Source of the DNA: JAMXLO01 sp035569235
Lineage (GTDB): Bacteria > Pseudomonadota > Alphaproteobacteria > Acetobacterales > Acetobacteraceae
Length of the DNA: 57,842 nucleotides
Assembly: GCA_035569235.1 (NCBI GenBank)
Contig: DATMND010000270.1
Span: 1-57,842, forward strand
Reading direction: 5' to 3'
Shown here: piece by piece, positions 14,998 to 22,633 of the stretch
How positions within the stretch are numbered: the first letter of the stretch is position 1
How the letters are laid out: the number at the start of each line of letters is the position of its first letter
The notes under the pieces: generated by a model
The model's input: only the letters and a program-made list of their open reading frames with translations
Database searches by the model: none
What the model was told of the DNA's origin: nothing
Translations under genes and position numbers: made by a program

Positions 14998-15543
14998 ATG
15001 GAACCAACCGAGCATCCACCATCGGTGCGTGTCGGCGTCGGCCCTGACGGGGCGGTGACCTATCTCATCGACCAGCCACCCGAGGCATTGCCGCCCGTGC
15101 TCCGGCGCGACCTCGAGCGAGCGTGGCACGCCGCGCACGACGCTGCTCTGGCGAAGCGCTGGGGTGTCACGCGCGGGTTCCGGTTCCAGCGTGACGATGG
15201 CTCCTATACCGATCTCGCCATCGCGGACCGCGACGCGCGCTGTTGGGTCGGAGCCGTCGACGTCACGGTCGGCATGGGCAACAGCTACGGGCTCTCCCTC
15301 TGTCTTCGGTTGCTGGCATTGGTGGATCTGATGGCCCGCGCCTCCTGGGCCGCGACACTGTGCCGGCTGGAGCGCGACGGCGCGGACCTCAACCCCACGC
15401 TGCTCCGCACCGCGGCCAGCATTCCGCTGACCTCGGACGCCCGGTTCGACGAAGCTGGGTTCCGCAACAAGCTTGCCCAGTTTACTTTCTGCTTCGCGCT
15501 GGAGGGCGAGACCGCACAGCAATTGTCAGGACCGGCGCCATGA
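14998..15543 (+). CDS. Conserved hypothetical protein (181 aa)
   Basis: The soluble protein starts MEPTEHPPSVRVGVGPDGAV and has a central segment GFRFQRDDGSYTDLAIADRD followed by WVGAVDVTVGMGNSYGLSLC and a helical C-terminal half (LRLLALVDLMARASWAATLC; ends FCFALEGETAQQLSGPAP). No catalytic motif or family is recognised. Codon use resembles the neighbours and the frame is fully consistent with coding. Its stop overlaps the start of the next lipoprotein gene by ATGA, so the two form a translationally coupled pair, suggesting a cytoplasmic-envelope functional link. Confidence 0.75.
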   Translation: MEPTEHPPSVRVGVGPDGAVTYLIDQPPEALPPVLRRDLERAWHAAHDAALAKRWGVTRGFRFQRDDGSYTDLAIADRDARCWVGAVDVTVGMGNSYGLSLCLRLLALVDLMARASWAATLCRLERDGADLNPTLLRTAASIPLTSDARFDEAGFRNKLAQFTFCFALEGETAQQLSGPAP

Positions 15544-15875
15544 GCCGCCCCTTCGTCACGCTTCTGCCGGTCCTGCTTGCGGTTGCGGCATGCGAGCCGC
15601 CGCCGCCGCCGACCGCGCAGGCCCGCGCCGATGCAGCCACGCTCGCCGCCTGCCGGGAGCACGCCGATGCCGTCTATGACCGCACGCATCGCGACTCGAT
15701 CTACTCGATCAACAACAGCAACACGCCCTATTCGGCCAACGACGCGTACAGTGTCGTCGATCACGGTCTGCCGCAGCGTTACGGCTACGAAAATATGACA
15801 CGCGATTGCGTGCGCAATACCGGCAGCGCGACCGACCGGCCAGACACAGCCGCACCGGGACCGACGAAGCCCTGA
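15540..15875 (+). CDS. Putative lipoprotein (111 aa)
   Basis: The start is set by the ATGA overlap with the preceding gene. MSRPFVTLLPVLLAVAACEP is a lipoprotein signal with lipobox VAAC (Cys18), followed by PPPPPTAQARADAATLAACR and an Asn/Ser/Tyr-rich middle (DSIYSINNSNTPYSANDAYS). It ends with YENMTRDCVRNTGSATDRP. Two further cysteines (in LAACREH and TRDCVRN) could pair. The role is unknown; it resembles small alphaproteobacterial envelope lipoproteins with no assigned function. Confidence 0.78.
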   Translation: MSRPFVTLLPVLLAVAACEPPPPPTAQARADAATLAACREHADAVYDRTHRDSIYSINNSNTPYSANDAYSVVDHGLPQRYGYENMTRDCVRNTGSATDRPDTAAPGPTKP

Positions 15876-15984
15876 ACCGGAGGTCGAGTGTTCAGCGCAG
15901 GGTAGAATTTGACACCGTCATTGCAGCTGTTCAAAGCGCTGATCCCGAGTTACTGCGATTGTACCAAAAGGTCAAATCGATCAA

Positions 15985-16330
15985 GTGAAAACGCAGGTCA
16001 TCGGAGCGACATCCCTTGGCTTATCGCTGCTGTCATTGCACGCTTTGAGGCGGCCGCCCGGTGATCGAGGTGTAGACAGGCGGGCCTGTCACCCGCGTCA
16101 CCTCACGCCCGCGAACGAGAACGGGATCGTTCACTGGATGGATACACAGATCAAGATCGCACTTAGGATCTGCCAGGTAACAAGTGCTCCGAGCGCCGCA
16201 ACGGAGGCGCCTACATCGTCATGGTCGGCCCACGGGTCGCGATTGGTACAAGAACGTGAGCGATGATGATATGGATGACCTGGTGGTCAACCTACACGTT
16301 CATGCGGCAGATTGCAGCAGGCGATCGGGG
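15985..16330 (+). pseudogene. Decayed cytochrome c-type gene
   Basis: The stretch between the lipoprotein and the NTF2-like gene has no intact frame but retains recognisable c-type cytochrome pieces in different frames. A GTG at 15985 opens a signal-like MKTQVIGATSLGLSLLSLHA. From 16096 the same frame gives RHLTPANENGIVHWMDTQIK, matching the NLTPxxxTGIGxWTDxQI block of class I cytochromes. From 16241 another frame gives DWYKNVSDDDMDDLVVNLH, matching the C-terminal WYKxMTDxDLDALVAYL helix. The CxxCH heme site expected between signal and first block is absent, and the frames do not join, so the gene has suffered a deletion and at least one frameshift. Just upstream, a frame ending VQSADPELLRLYQKVKSIK (stop overlapping the GTG) may be the tail of another lost gene. 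Confidence 0.6.
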
Positions 16331-16376
16331 CGTTCTACGGTGCCTCATACCATCGCAGCGTCGAGGAGACGGACCA

Positions 16377-16925
16377 ATGGCGGATCATAATATCGTAGCA
16401 CTGTGGGAGGCACATTGCCGCTGCGAGTTCGAAACGCGTGATGTCGATGCCACGATGGCCACGATGGTTCCGCAGCCATACGTCAACCACATCCCGACCA
16501 TGACCGGCGGCGTCGGACACGACGAGCTCAAGCGTTTCTATAAGTACCATTTCATCGGTGTTAACCCGCCTGACTTCCGCATGACTCCGGTGAGCCGCAC
16601 GGTTGGGACCGACCGCATCGTTAACGAGTTTGTGGTGCAGTTCACCCACACGACGCAGATCGACTGGATGCTGCCAGGCATCGCACCGACCGGGCGCGAG
16701 GTAAGCATTGCAACGGTCGCCATCATCCAGTTCGAGGGCGACAAGCTGGTGCACGAGCACATCTATTGGGACCAGGCCTCCGTCCTGGTACAGTTAGGCC
16801 TGCTCGATCCGAAAGCGCTGCCCGTGGTTGGAGCTGAAGCTGCACGCAAGGTTATGGACCGCTCGCTGCCAAGCAACACGCTTATGCGCGACGCATGGCG
16901 CGGCAGCGCGGGCAAGCCGATCTGA
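16377..16925 (+). CDS. NTF2/SnoaL-like protein (182 aa)
   Basis: The start follows GAGGAGAC and gives MADHNIVALWEAHCRCEFET. The fold is the cone-shaped NTF2/SnoaL type seen in ester cyclases and dehydratases: an N-terminal helix with DVDATMATMVPQPYVNHIPT, the strand-rich core (VNEFVVQFTHTTQIDWMLPG, GREVSIATVAIIQFEGDKLV) and the conserved HEHIYWDQASVLVQLGLLD, a pattern typical of the SnoaL-like polyketide cyclase group. The substrate is unknown. It converges with another NTF2-like gene ending 9 bases away, so both may belong to one catabolic theme, but that is inference from proximity. Confidence 0.85.
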   Translation: MADHNIVALWEAHCRCEFETRDVDATMATMVPQPYVNHIPTMTGGVGHDELKRFYKYHFIGVNPPDFRMTPVSRTVGTDRIVNEFVVQFTHTTQIDWMLPGIAPTGREVSIATVAIIQFEGDKLVHEHIYWDQASVLVQLGLLDPKALPVVGAEAARKVMDRSLPSNTLMRDAWRGSAGKPI

Positions 16926-16934
16926 GGTGTTGAG

Positions 16935-17384
16935 CTAACGCTTTTCCGGTTTGCTCTTGAGGCTTCGCGTCGGCACGTCGCGGAATAGCGACAAATGCGT
17001 GTGCTGCGCAAGCCACGGCGCGTCCGTGTTGGCGCGCACAAGAACCACGGTCGCCCGGCCTGGCCGGTCGTACGGCGTACCATCCTGACGATACCCGGTA
17101 GAATCGAACACACCCATTCCCACAGCCTGCAACCGGTCCGGCGAGACGATCGCCTTGATGTCGGGACGCCAGCGGAACCCGTCGATGTGCGGCCAGACAT
17201 TGCGCCATTGCTGCTGTTCTGCCGCGTCGCGCCCTGTCATGAAATCGGTGAACGTGCCGAACGCGATCATGTCCGGTGCAAAGATCGGCCGCGCGCCAGC
17301 AAAATCAACCTCGCGCACGTGCGTGGCGAGGGTCTCGAACCATGCTGTCACGCCCGCGACATCGTCTTGCTCCACCGCTGACAT
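16935..17384 (-). CDS. NTF2-like / SnoaL-like protein (149 aa)
   Basis: A second NTF2-fold protein, unrelated in detail to its convergent neighbour. It has VTAWFETLATHVREVDFAGA, then FAPDMIAFGTFTDFMTGRDA, a tryptophan-rich strand (NVWPHIDGFRWRPD), VGMGVFDSTGYRQDGTPY, and RATVVLVRANTDAPWLAQHTHLSLF, the usual closing strands of DUF4440/SnoaL domains (the APWLAQHTHLSL pattern). It is probably a small enzyme or binding protein; no substrate is suggested. It lies 12 bases downstream of the enoyl-CoA hydratase gene start-to-end order on the same strand, consistent with one transcript. Confidence 0.82.
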   Translation of the reverse strand: MSAVEQDDVAGVTAWFETLATHVREVDFAGARPIFAPDMIAFGTFTDFMTGRDAAEQQQWRNVWPHIDGFRWRPDIKAIVSPDRLQAVGMGVFDSTGYRQDGTPYDRPGRATVVLVRANTDAPWLAQHTHLSLFRDVPTRSLKSKPEKR

Positions 17385-17396
17385 TTCCCGCCTCCC

Positions 17397-18131
17397 TCAA
17401 CGCCCGCGGAAGTTTGGCTTGCGGCGCTCCCGGTGCGCCCTGATGCCCTCCTGCATGTCCTCGCTCGCTCGCACGCGGCCAAGCGTCTGGCTGACGGTGA
17501 CCATGTGTTCCACCGGGCCGATCGGCAGTACCTCGCTTGCCAGGCGCTTCAACGCGGCGATCACCAGCGGCGCGGAGTCCAGCATCTCATTTGCCATCGC
17601 CAGCGCCTCGCTCTCGTGTTGGCCGTTCGGCACCACGCGGTTCACGAAGCCCACGTCATAGGCGCGCTGCGCGCTGATCTTGCTGCCCAGCAGCATCATC
17701 TCCATAGCCAGCTTGCGCGGCATGTGTGCGACGAGCGAGCTGATCATGCCGCCGGTGATGCCGAGCTTCGCTTCCGGATAGTAGAAGATCGTGTTCTCGG
17801 TGGATACCATCAGGTCGCACATCATCACCATCACGATGCCGCCGCCGACGCACCAGCCAGAGGTGGCGGCGATGATCGGTTTGTCCGACGTGAACCCGAC
17901 GGTGGGAATGGCGCGCCACAGCTCCGGCAGGTCGGTGACATCGGCGCCCGAGGTGAAGGCGCGCTCACCGGCGGCGCTGAGGATCGCGACGCGCTGGCCG
18001 GACGCATCGAATGCCTGGAAAGCCTGTTGCAACTCGACCGCGACGCCGCTGGAGATCGCGTTGAGCTTCTCCGGGCGGTTGACACGGATGATCGAGACCG
18101 GGCCGCGTTCCTCCGTCGTCACCACGCTCAT
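17397..18131 (-). CDS. Enoyl-CoA hydratase/isomerase family protein (244 aa)
   Basis: A crotonase-fold enzyme. The chosen start MSVVTTEERGPVSIIRVNRP begins the canonical N-terminus; the longer upstream frame overlaps the divergent HMG-CoA lyase gene and is not used. Motifs: RPEKLNAISSGVAVELQQAF, the first oxyanion-hole segment GERAFTSGADVTDL, and the second ATSGWCVGGGIVMVMMCDL. The position that is a catalytic Glu in hydratases falls in the strand before YYPEAKLGITGG; whether the residue is retained cannot be judged without alignment, so isomerase or another crotonase activity is possible. It is divergent from the HMG-CoA lyase gene, which suggests a shared acyl-CoA or leucine-type catabolic role. 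Confidence 0.88.
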   Translation of the reverse strand: MSVVTTEERGPVSIIRVNRPEKLNAISSGVAVELQQAFQAFDASGQRVAILSAAGERAFTSGADVTDLPELWRAIPTVGFTSDKPIIAATSGWCVGGGIVMVMMCDLMVSTENTIFYYPEAKLGITGGMISSLVAHMPRKLAMEMMLLGSKISAQRAYDVGFVNRVVPNGQHESEALAMANEMLDSAPLVIAALKRLASEVLPIGPVEHMVTVSQTLGRVRASEDMQEGIRAHRERRKPNFRGR

Positions 18132-18252
18132 TCCATTGCTCCCCTGGCAACTGGTCCGGGCCGGCAGTCTGCTGGAGATTCTCCTCAGTGCCCAGGTCTT
18201 GCGCACAGGCAGCGCCGGCAGCAGGCTGCGCCGCAACGGAGGTATCGCCGCC

Positions 18253-19173
18253 ATGAAGGAACACGTCTCCATCTGTGAAGTCGCCCCACGCGACGGACTC
18301 CAGATCGCCAAGACGCGCATGGCGACCGAGGCCAAGGTGCACTGGATCGCCGCGATTGCCGCCGCGGGCATGAAGGAGATCGAAGTCGGCAGCTTCGTCC
18401 CGCCGCGCGTGATCCCGCAACTGTCGGACACGCCTGAAGTGGTGGAGCAGTGCCTGAAAATCCCTGGCCTGATCGTGCAGGCGCTGGCGCCTAATCTGCG
18501 TGGCGTGCGGAACGCCTACAACGCCGGGGTGCACAAGATCAGCATCCCTGTCTCGGTCAGCGAAGGCCACAGCATGGCCAACCTGAACCGGATGCCCGCG
18601 CAGTCGATCACCATGATGGGTGAGATCATGGACTGGCTGAAGGCACAGCCGCGGAAGGTGCCGGTGGTGGCCGGCTGCTCCACTGCCTTCGGCTGCTCAA
18701 TCGATGGCGTGGTCCCGACGGCGAAGACAGTGGCACTGGCGAAGGGGTTAGCGGATGCCGGTGTGGACGAAATCATGCTCGCCGACACGGTGGGCTATGC
18801 GCATCCGGCGCAGATCAAGGAGGTGGTGCGCGCCACGCGTGAGGCAATCGGCGATACGCTCTACGGGCTCCATCTGCATGACACGTGCGGGCTGGGGATC
18901 GCCAATGCGCTTGCCGGACTCGAAGAGGGCATCCGAGCCTTCGATTCGTGCCTCGCCGGCCTTGGCGGTTGTCCCTACGCGCCGGGCGCGTCAGGCAACG
19001 TCGTTACCGAGGACCTTGTGTTCATGCTGGAAAGCATGGGGTTCGAAACCGGCATCGACCTGGCAAAGCTGATCGCGGCGCGCCGCCTGCTGCACGAAGG
19101 ACTGCCCGAGGAACCGATGCACGGCCAGGTACCAAAGGCCGGCATCCCAAGGACGTTCCGCGCGGCGGCGTAG
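18253..19173 (+). CDS. mvaB: Hydroxymethylglutaryl-CoA lyase (306 aa)
   Basis: HMG-CoA lyase splits 3-hydroxy-3-methylglutaryl-CoA into acetoacetate and acetyl-CoA, the last step of leucine catabolism. The start, after AACGGAGG, gives MKEHVSICEVAPRDGLQIAK with the catalytic Arg-Asp pair. The metal ligands are in LYGLHLHDTCGLGIAN (HxH), and the catalytic Cys is in the loop LGGCPYAPGASGNVVTEDLV, which identifies HMG-CoA lyases among DRE-TIM enzymes. Length is normal. No other leucine genes are in the window, so related 3-hydroxyacyl-CoA substrates remain possible. Confidence 0.92.
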   Translation: MKEHVSICEVAPRDGLQIAKTRMATEAKVHWIAAIAAAGMKEIEVGSFVPPRVIPQLSDTPEVVEQCLKIPGLIVQALAPNLRGVRNAYNAGVHKISIPVSVSEGHSMANLNRMPAQSITMMGEIMDWLKAQPRKVPVVAGCSTAFGCSIDGVVPTAKTVALAKGLADAGVDEIMLADTVGYAHPAQIKEVVRATREAIGDTLYGLHLHDTCGLGIANALAGLEEGIRAFDSCLAGLGGCPYAPGASGNVVTEDLVFMLESMGFETGIDLAKLIAARRLLHEGLPEEPMHGQVPKAGIPRTFRAAA

Positions 19174-19233
19174 CGACAAATGCACGGGTAACGGCGTTGG
19201 CCTTCAGTCAGCAGGCTGTTTTGATTCGCGCGC

Positions 19234-19363
19234 TCACGCTAACTGCGTCGCCCGATCATCGCGGAATGGGTTGATAATCGTCACGCCTTTGACCTCGCGG
19301 CCTTACGCCTGTGCTGATCGAGTAGATCAGGATGTTGGTATCCAAAAAAATGCGGTATCTCAC
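19234..19363 (-). pseudogene. VapC PIN toxin with internal deletion
   Basis: A GTG start overlaps the antitoxin stop (GTGA) and gives MRYRIFLDTNILIYSISTG, the first strand of a PIN domain with its leading Asp. After about 19 residues the frame drifts and stops at 19256. A second frame of the same strand then reads REVKGVTIINPFRDDRATQ before its stop at 19234, which is the typical VapC C-terminus (G-V-x-I-x-NPF). About 100 residues of the middle, with the other acidic residues, are missing, and the two ends are out of frame. The toxin is therefore inactive; one internal deletion explains the structure. Confidence 0.75.
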
Positions 19364-19596
19364 GTGCCGCGTTTGTGCACCTCCTCCCGGGTCAGATTGT
19401 CGCTCGCGCTGAACCCTCTGATGCCGGCGCGCAATCCACGTTCCTCGCGCTTCAGGCGTTCGAACTCCCCCTCGCCGGAACCCAGTTCGTTGAGGAGGCG
19501 CTTCACCAGTGCGGATATCGAGGTATTTGACTCAGCTGCCCTGATACGCGCTTTGCGCCAGGTTTCGTCGTCCAGCGATACTGTGACATGCTTCAT
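19360..19596 (-). CDS. Ribbon-helix-helix antitoxin (78 aa)
   Basis: The start MKHVTVSLDDETWRKARIRA is the standard opening of RHH antitoxins: a beta strand then the DNA-binding helix, continued by SNTSISALVKRLLNELGSGE. The charged C-terminal tail (EFERLKREERGLRAGIRGFS) would clamp the toxin. An in-frame Met 12 codons upstream is less likely because it breaks this pattern. The partner toxin downstream is deleted internally, so this antitoxin is an orphan, though it may still bind DNA. It follows the exonuclease gene on the same strand by 32 bases, with a palindrome in between. Confidence 0.85.
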   Translation of the reverse strand: MKHVTVSLDDETWRKARIRAAESNTSISALVKRLLNELGSGEGEFERLKREERGLRAGIRGFSASDNLTREEVHKRGT

Positions 19597-19617
19597 AGTC
19601 TCACAGCAGCGCAATAG

Positions 19618-19630
19618 GACATCTGATGTC
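19618..19630. promoter_or_regulatory. Palindrome upstream of the RHH antitoxin
   Basis: GACATCTGATGTC is a near-perfect 13-base palindrome (GACAT and ATGTC around CTG) centred about 28 bases before the antitoxin start and overlapping the end of the exonuclease gene. Ribbon-helix-helix antitoxins bind such sites to repress their own operon, so this is a plausible operator. Confidence 0.4.
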
Positions 19631-20456
19631 AAATCAGTTCAGCGAGGCGATCGGCCAAACGGTTCAATTCCCAATCCCGAGCGAGCGCCGATGCGATGGC
19701 CCACGCCGGTGTCTGGTCATTCAGGCAGGGAAGCGGCGCGGACGCATCCATGGTTGCGATCGAGCGGTACAACCGCAGTTCCCGAGCGTGTGTCGCAAAT
19801 TGGCCGTCCGCCAGCGCGTTCTCAAGTGTTCCGTACTTGCGCAGAAGAATGGCCGCGCCCTTCGGGCCGACCCCCTTGGCACCTGGGAGCTTGTCCGACG
19901 GGTCGCCACGGAGTGCGATGAAGTCGGGCACCTGGGTAGGGTCAACGCCGTAGCGCTCGCGAACTTCCGGCGGCCCGATGCGCGCCATTTCGCCGGCCCG
20001 CACAGGCTGGAGCACCGTTGTCGAATCGGAAACGAGCTGGAAAGCATCGCGGTCGCCGCTCGCCACAATGGCGGTTCCGTTGCGACGCTCCTCGCTGGCG
20101 ACCGCGGACGCGAGAAAATCATCGGCCTCGTAGCCAGGCGCCTTCGCCGACGCGAAACCGCACGCGGCCACAAACTGCGGCAGGACATCAAGCTGATCGA
20201 TCAGCTCTGCATCGAACTCGCGCCCACTCTGGTACGCCGCGAGCGCCAGGTGACGATAGGTCGGCACATCCAGCGTATCCCATCCGACCAGCACGGCCCG
20301 CGGTCGCTCGGCCTCGTAAAGCCGCAGCAGAAAATTCGCAAAGCCCACGATCGCACCGCCCGCCTTGTTGCCGCGCCGACGAATTGACTTCGGCAGTGCG
20401 TGGTAGGCACGATGTGCAAACGAGTCGCCGTCGATGACAAGGAGTGGCCTGCTCAC
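19629..20456 (-). CDS. 5'-3' exonuclease (PIN/H3TH fold) (275 aa)
   Basis: The protein is the free-standing 5' nuclease type related to the N-terminal domain of DNA polymerase I, which removes RNA primers and flaps. MSRPLLVIDGDSFAHRAYHA carries the first metal-binding Asp; VLVGWDTLDVPTYRHLAL, GYEADDFLASAVAS and VASGDRDAFQLV carry further acidic residues. The helix-three-turn-helix DNA-binding motif is ALRGDPSDKLPGAKGVGPKG. Length (275) fits stand-alone exonucleases in actinobacteria and alphaproteobacteria. It is divergent from the hydrolase gene, and their predicted 5' ends touch or overlap, so that neighbour's start is in doubt. Confidence 0.92.
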   Translation of the reverse strand: MSRPLLVIDGDSFAHRAYHALPKSIRRRGNKAGGAIVGFANFLLRLYEAERPRAVLVGWDTLDVPTYRHLALAAYQSGREFDAELIDQLDVLPQFVAACGFASAKAPGYEADDFLASAVASEERRNGTAIVASGDRDAFQLVSDSTTVLQPVRAGEMARIGPPEVRERYGVDPTQVPDFIALRGDPSDKLPGAKGVGPKGAAILLRKYGTLENALADGQFATHARELRLYRSIATMDASAPLPCLNDQTPAWAIASALARDWELNRLADRLAELI

Positions 20457-22468
20457 AGATTCCCTGCGGATTTGGGTTACCTACGGCGAACAGCATATAT
20501 GATGGTGCCACCACACCAAAGCGGATCGCGCCGTTGATCGTCAGCGATTTTCCTCGTGCGTTGCGCGAAATCGAGCACACGTTGATTCCGCTGCGTGACG
20601 GAACGAGATTGGCGGCCCGCATCTGGCTGCCGGACGATGCGGACCGGCACCCTGTTCCGGCAATCCTCGAGTACCTGCCATACCGCAAGCGCACCGGCAC
20701 ATATGATCGTGACGCGCTGACGCATCCGTATCTCGCCGGCCACGGCTACGCCGCCGTGCGTGTCGATATCCGCGGCAGCGGCGAATCAGATGGGCTGTTA
20801 TTCGACGAATACGCACGGCAGGAACAAGACGATGCGCTGGAAGTGATCGCGTGGCTGGCGGCGCAGCCGTGGTGCAGCGGCGCGGTCGGCATGATGGGGA
20901 TCTCATGGGGCGGGTTCAACGCGCTCCAGGTCGCAGCATGCCGCCCTCCGGCGTTGAAGGCGATCATCACGATCTGTTCGACCGACGATCGCTATCGCGA
21001 CGACGTGCACTACATGGGCGGCGCGGTGCTGCGGGCGGGCTTCGGATGGGCCTCGTTCCTGTTCGGCGCGATGTGCCATCCGCCCGATCCCGCGCACGTC
21101 GGCGATCGATGGCGGGCGATGTGGCTGGAGCGCCTGGAGAATCTCCCCCTATTTTTGGAGCCCTGGCTGCGACATCAACGGCGAGACGATTATTGGAAGC
21201 ATGGCTCCGTGTGCGAAGACTACAGTGCGATCCAGTGCCCGGTCTTCGCCGTCGGTGGCTGGACCGACGGTTACACCAATGCGATCCCGCGCCTGCTCCA
21301 ACACCTGACGGTGCAGCGCAAGGGCCTCATCGGGCCTTGGGCTCATGCCTACCCGCACGTCGCGCTCCCCGGTCCGCAGGTCGGATTCCTGCAGGAGGCA
21401 CTGCGGTGGTGGGACCACTGGCTGAAGGGTGTCGACACCGGCGTGATGGATGAGCCCATGCTGCGTGCGTGGATGGCGGAGAGCGTTCGGCCCGCGCCGT
21501 ATCAGGAGGAACTGCCGGGGCGGTGGATCGCCGCACCGTCATGGCCGCCGCAAAGGATCACAGTGCAGCGCCTGCACCTGACCGATGACGGCTTGCGAAC
21601 CGACTGCACAAACCTCACGCCGAGGCCCGTGTGCTCACCACAGACGGTCGGCAAGGACGGCGGAAGCTGGTGCCCGTTCGGCCGCGCCTCCGACCAAGCT
21701 GGCGATCAGCGCGAAGATGATTCAAGTTCGCTGGTGTTCGAGCCCGAACCACTCGAGAGTCGTATCGAGATCCTCGGCGCAGCGATTGTGACGCTCGAGA
21801 TCGCGTGCAACAGATCGCTGGCGAATTTGGCAGTGCGGTTGTGCGACGTGCATCCCGATGGCGCGTCGCTGCGGGTAAGCTTTGGAATTTTGAACCTCGC
21901 GCATTGCGATGGGAGCGAGACGCCGGCGCTGTTGGTGCCTGGGCGCCGCTATAGGGTGCGTATCCAACTAAACGACGCCGGCGTGGTGTTTCCGCAGGGG
22001 CACCGGATCAGGCTGGCGCTGTCCACCGCCTACTGGCCGATGGTCTGGCCGAGCCGGGAGAATGCGACAGTGACAGTTTTCGGGGGAACGCTCGATCTGC
22101 CGGTGCGGCCGCCTGACCTTGCAGATACGCTGCTGCCATCGCTGCCCAAGCCGGAGACGGCACCGCCCGAGCCGGTCACGGTCGTGCGCCCGGGGGTGGT
22201 GCGGATCGACCGTATCGGCCTCGAACTGGGCACGGAAGGAAGCTTCCAGTACCACATCGAGGACAACGATCCACTCAGCGCAGTCACCGAGATGCGCTAC
22301 ACGCAGACGATCTCGCGTGATGCGTGGCAGACGCAGATCGAGACCTGCATGCGGTTGTCGTGCACGTATCATGCGTTCCTGCTGCAGGCTGCGATGCAGG
22401 CATGGGAAGGGGACGTGCAGATCTGCCACCGCGAATGGGCCACCAGCGTTCCGCGCGATTTCGCATAG
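20444..22468 (+). CDS. CocE/NonD family hydrolase (up to 674 aa)
   Basis: An alpha/beta hydrolase of the S15 peptidase/cocaine esterase family that hydrolyses acyl or peptide bonds. Catalytic Ser154 is in GMMGISWGGFNALQVAAC, the Asp is in FAVGGWTDGYTNAIPRLL and the His in LIGPWAHAYPHVALPG. The N-terminal sheet has IPLRDGTRLAARIWLP and YAAVRVDIRGSGESDGLL. The C-terminal jelly-roll domain typical of the family follows (RIQLNDAGVVFPQGHRIRLA). The start is uncertain: the ATG at 20444 overlaps the divergent exonuclease start by 13 bases, and an in-frame TTG at 20534 would give a more usual N-terminus. Confidence 0.9.
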   Translation: MACSQIPCGFGLPTANSIYDGATTPKRIAPLIVSDFPRALREIEHTLIPLRDGTRLAARIWLPDDADRHPVPAILEYLPYRKRTGTYDRDALTHPYLAGHGYAAVRVDIRGSGESDGLLFDEYARQEQDDALEVIAWLAAQPWCSGAVGMMGISWGGFNALQVAACRPPALKAIITICSTDDRYRDDVHYMGGAVLRAGFGWASFLFGAMCHPPDPAHVGDRWRAMWLERLENLPLFLEPWLRHQRRDDYWKHGSVCEDYSAIQCPVFAVGGWTDGYTNAIPRLLQHLTVQRKGLIGPWAHAYPHVALPGPQVGFLQEALRWWDHWLKGVDTGVMDEPMLRAWMAESVRPAPYQEELPGRWIAAPSWPPQRITVQRLHLTDDGLRTDCTNLTPRPVCSPQTVGKDGGSWCPFGRASDQAGDQREDDSSSLVFEPEPLESRIEILGAAIVTLEIACNRSLANLAVRLCDVHPDGASLRVSFGILNLAHCDGSETPALLVPGRRYRVRIQLNDAGVVFPQGHRIRLALSTAYWPMVWPSRENATVTVFGGTLDLPVRPPDLADTLLPSLPKPETAPPEPVTVVRPGVVRIDRIGLELGTEGSFQYHIEDNDPLSAVTEMRYTQTISRDAWQTQIETCMRLSCTYHAFLLQAAMQAWEGDVQICHREWATSVPRDFA

Positions 22469-22491
22469 CGATGCGGACCACACTATTATTT

Positions 22492-22580
22492 GTCATGACC
22501 GGGCTTGACCCGGTCACCCACGTCTTCGGCCGCTTTTCGTCGCAAAGTCGTGGGTCGCCGAGGCAGGCCCGGCCATGACG
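22492..22580. repeat. Intergenic inverted repeat, GTCAT family copy B
   Basis: The left arm TGTCATGACCGGGCTTGACC continues CGGTCACCCACG; the right end reads CGTGGGTC...GGCCCGGCCATGACG. About 25 bases pair with a few mismatches around a loop containing a short GC stretch. It lies between the hydrolase and sulfurtransferase genes, both of which end here, so it may also act as a bidirectional stop signal. Confidence 0.65.
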
Positions 22581-22633
22581 TGGGGTGGCGGGCGACCGGG
22601 TACGTCAATGTTTCGACGCTTGTTGTTACTCGC

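Noticed and set aside
17791..18252. Upstream extension of the HMG-CoA lyase frame
   Set aside because: It lies on the opposite strand of the enoyl-CoA hydratase gene and has no family similarity; a good ribosome site precedes 18253.
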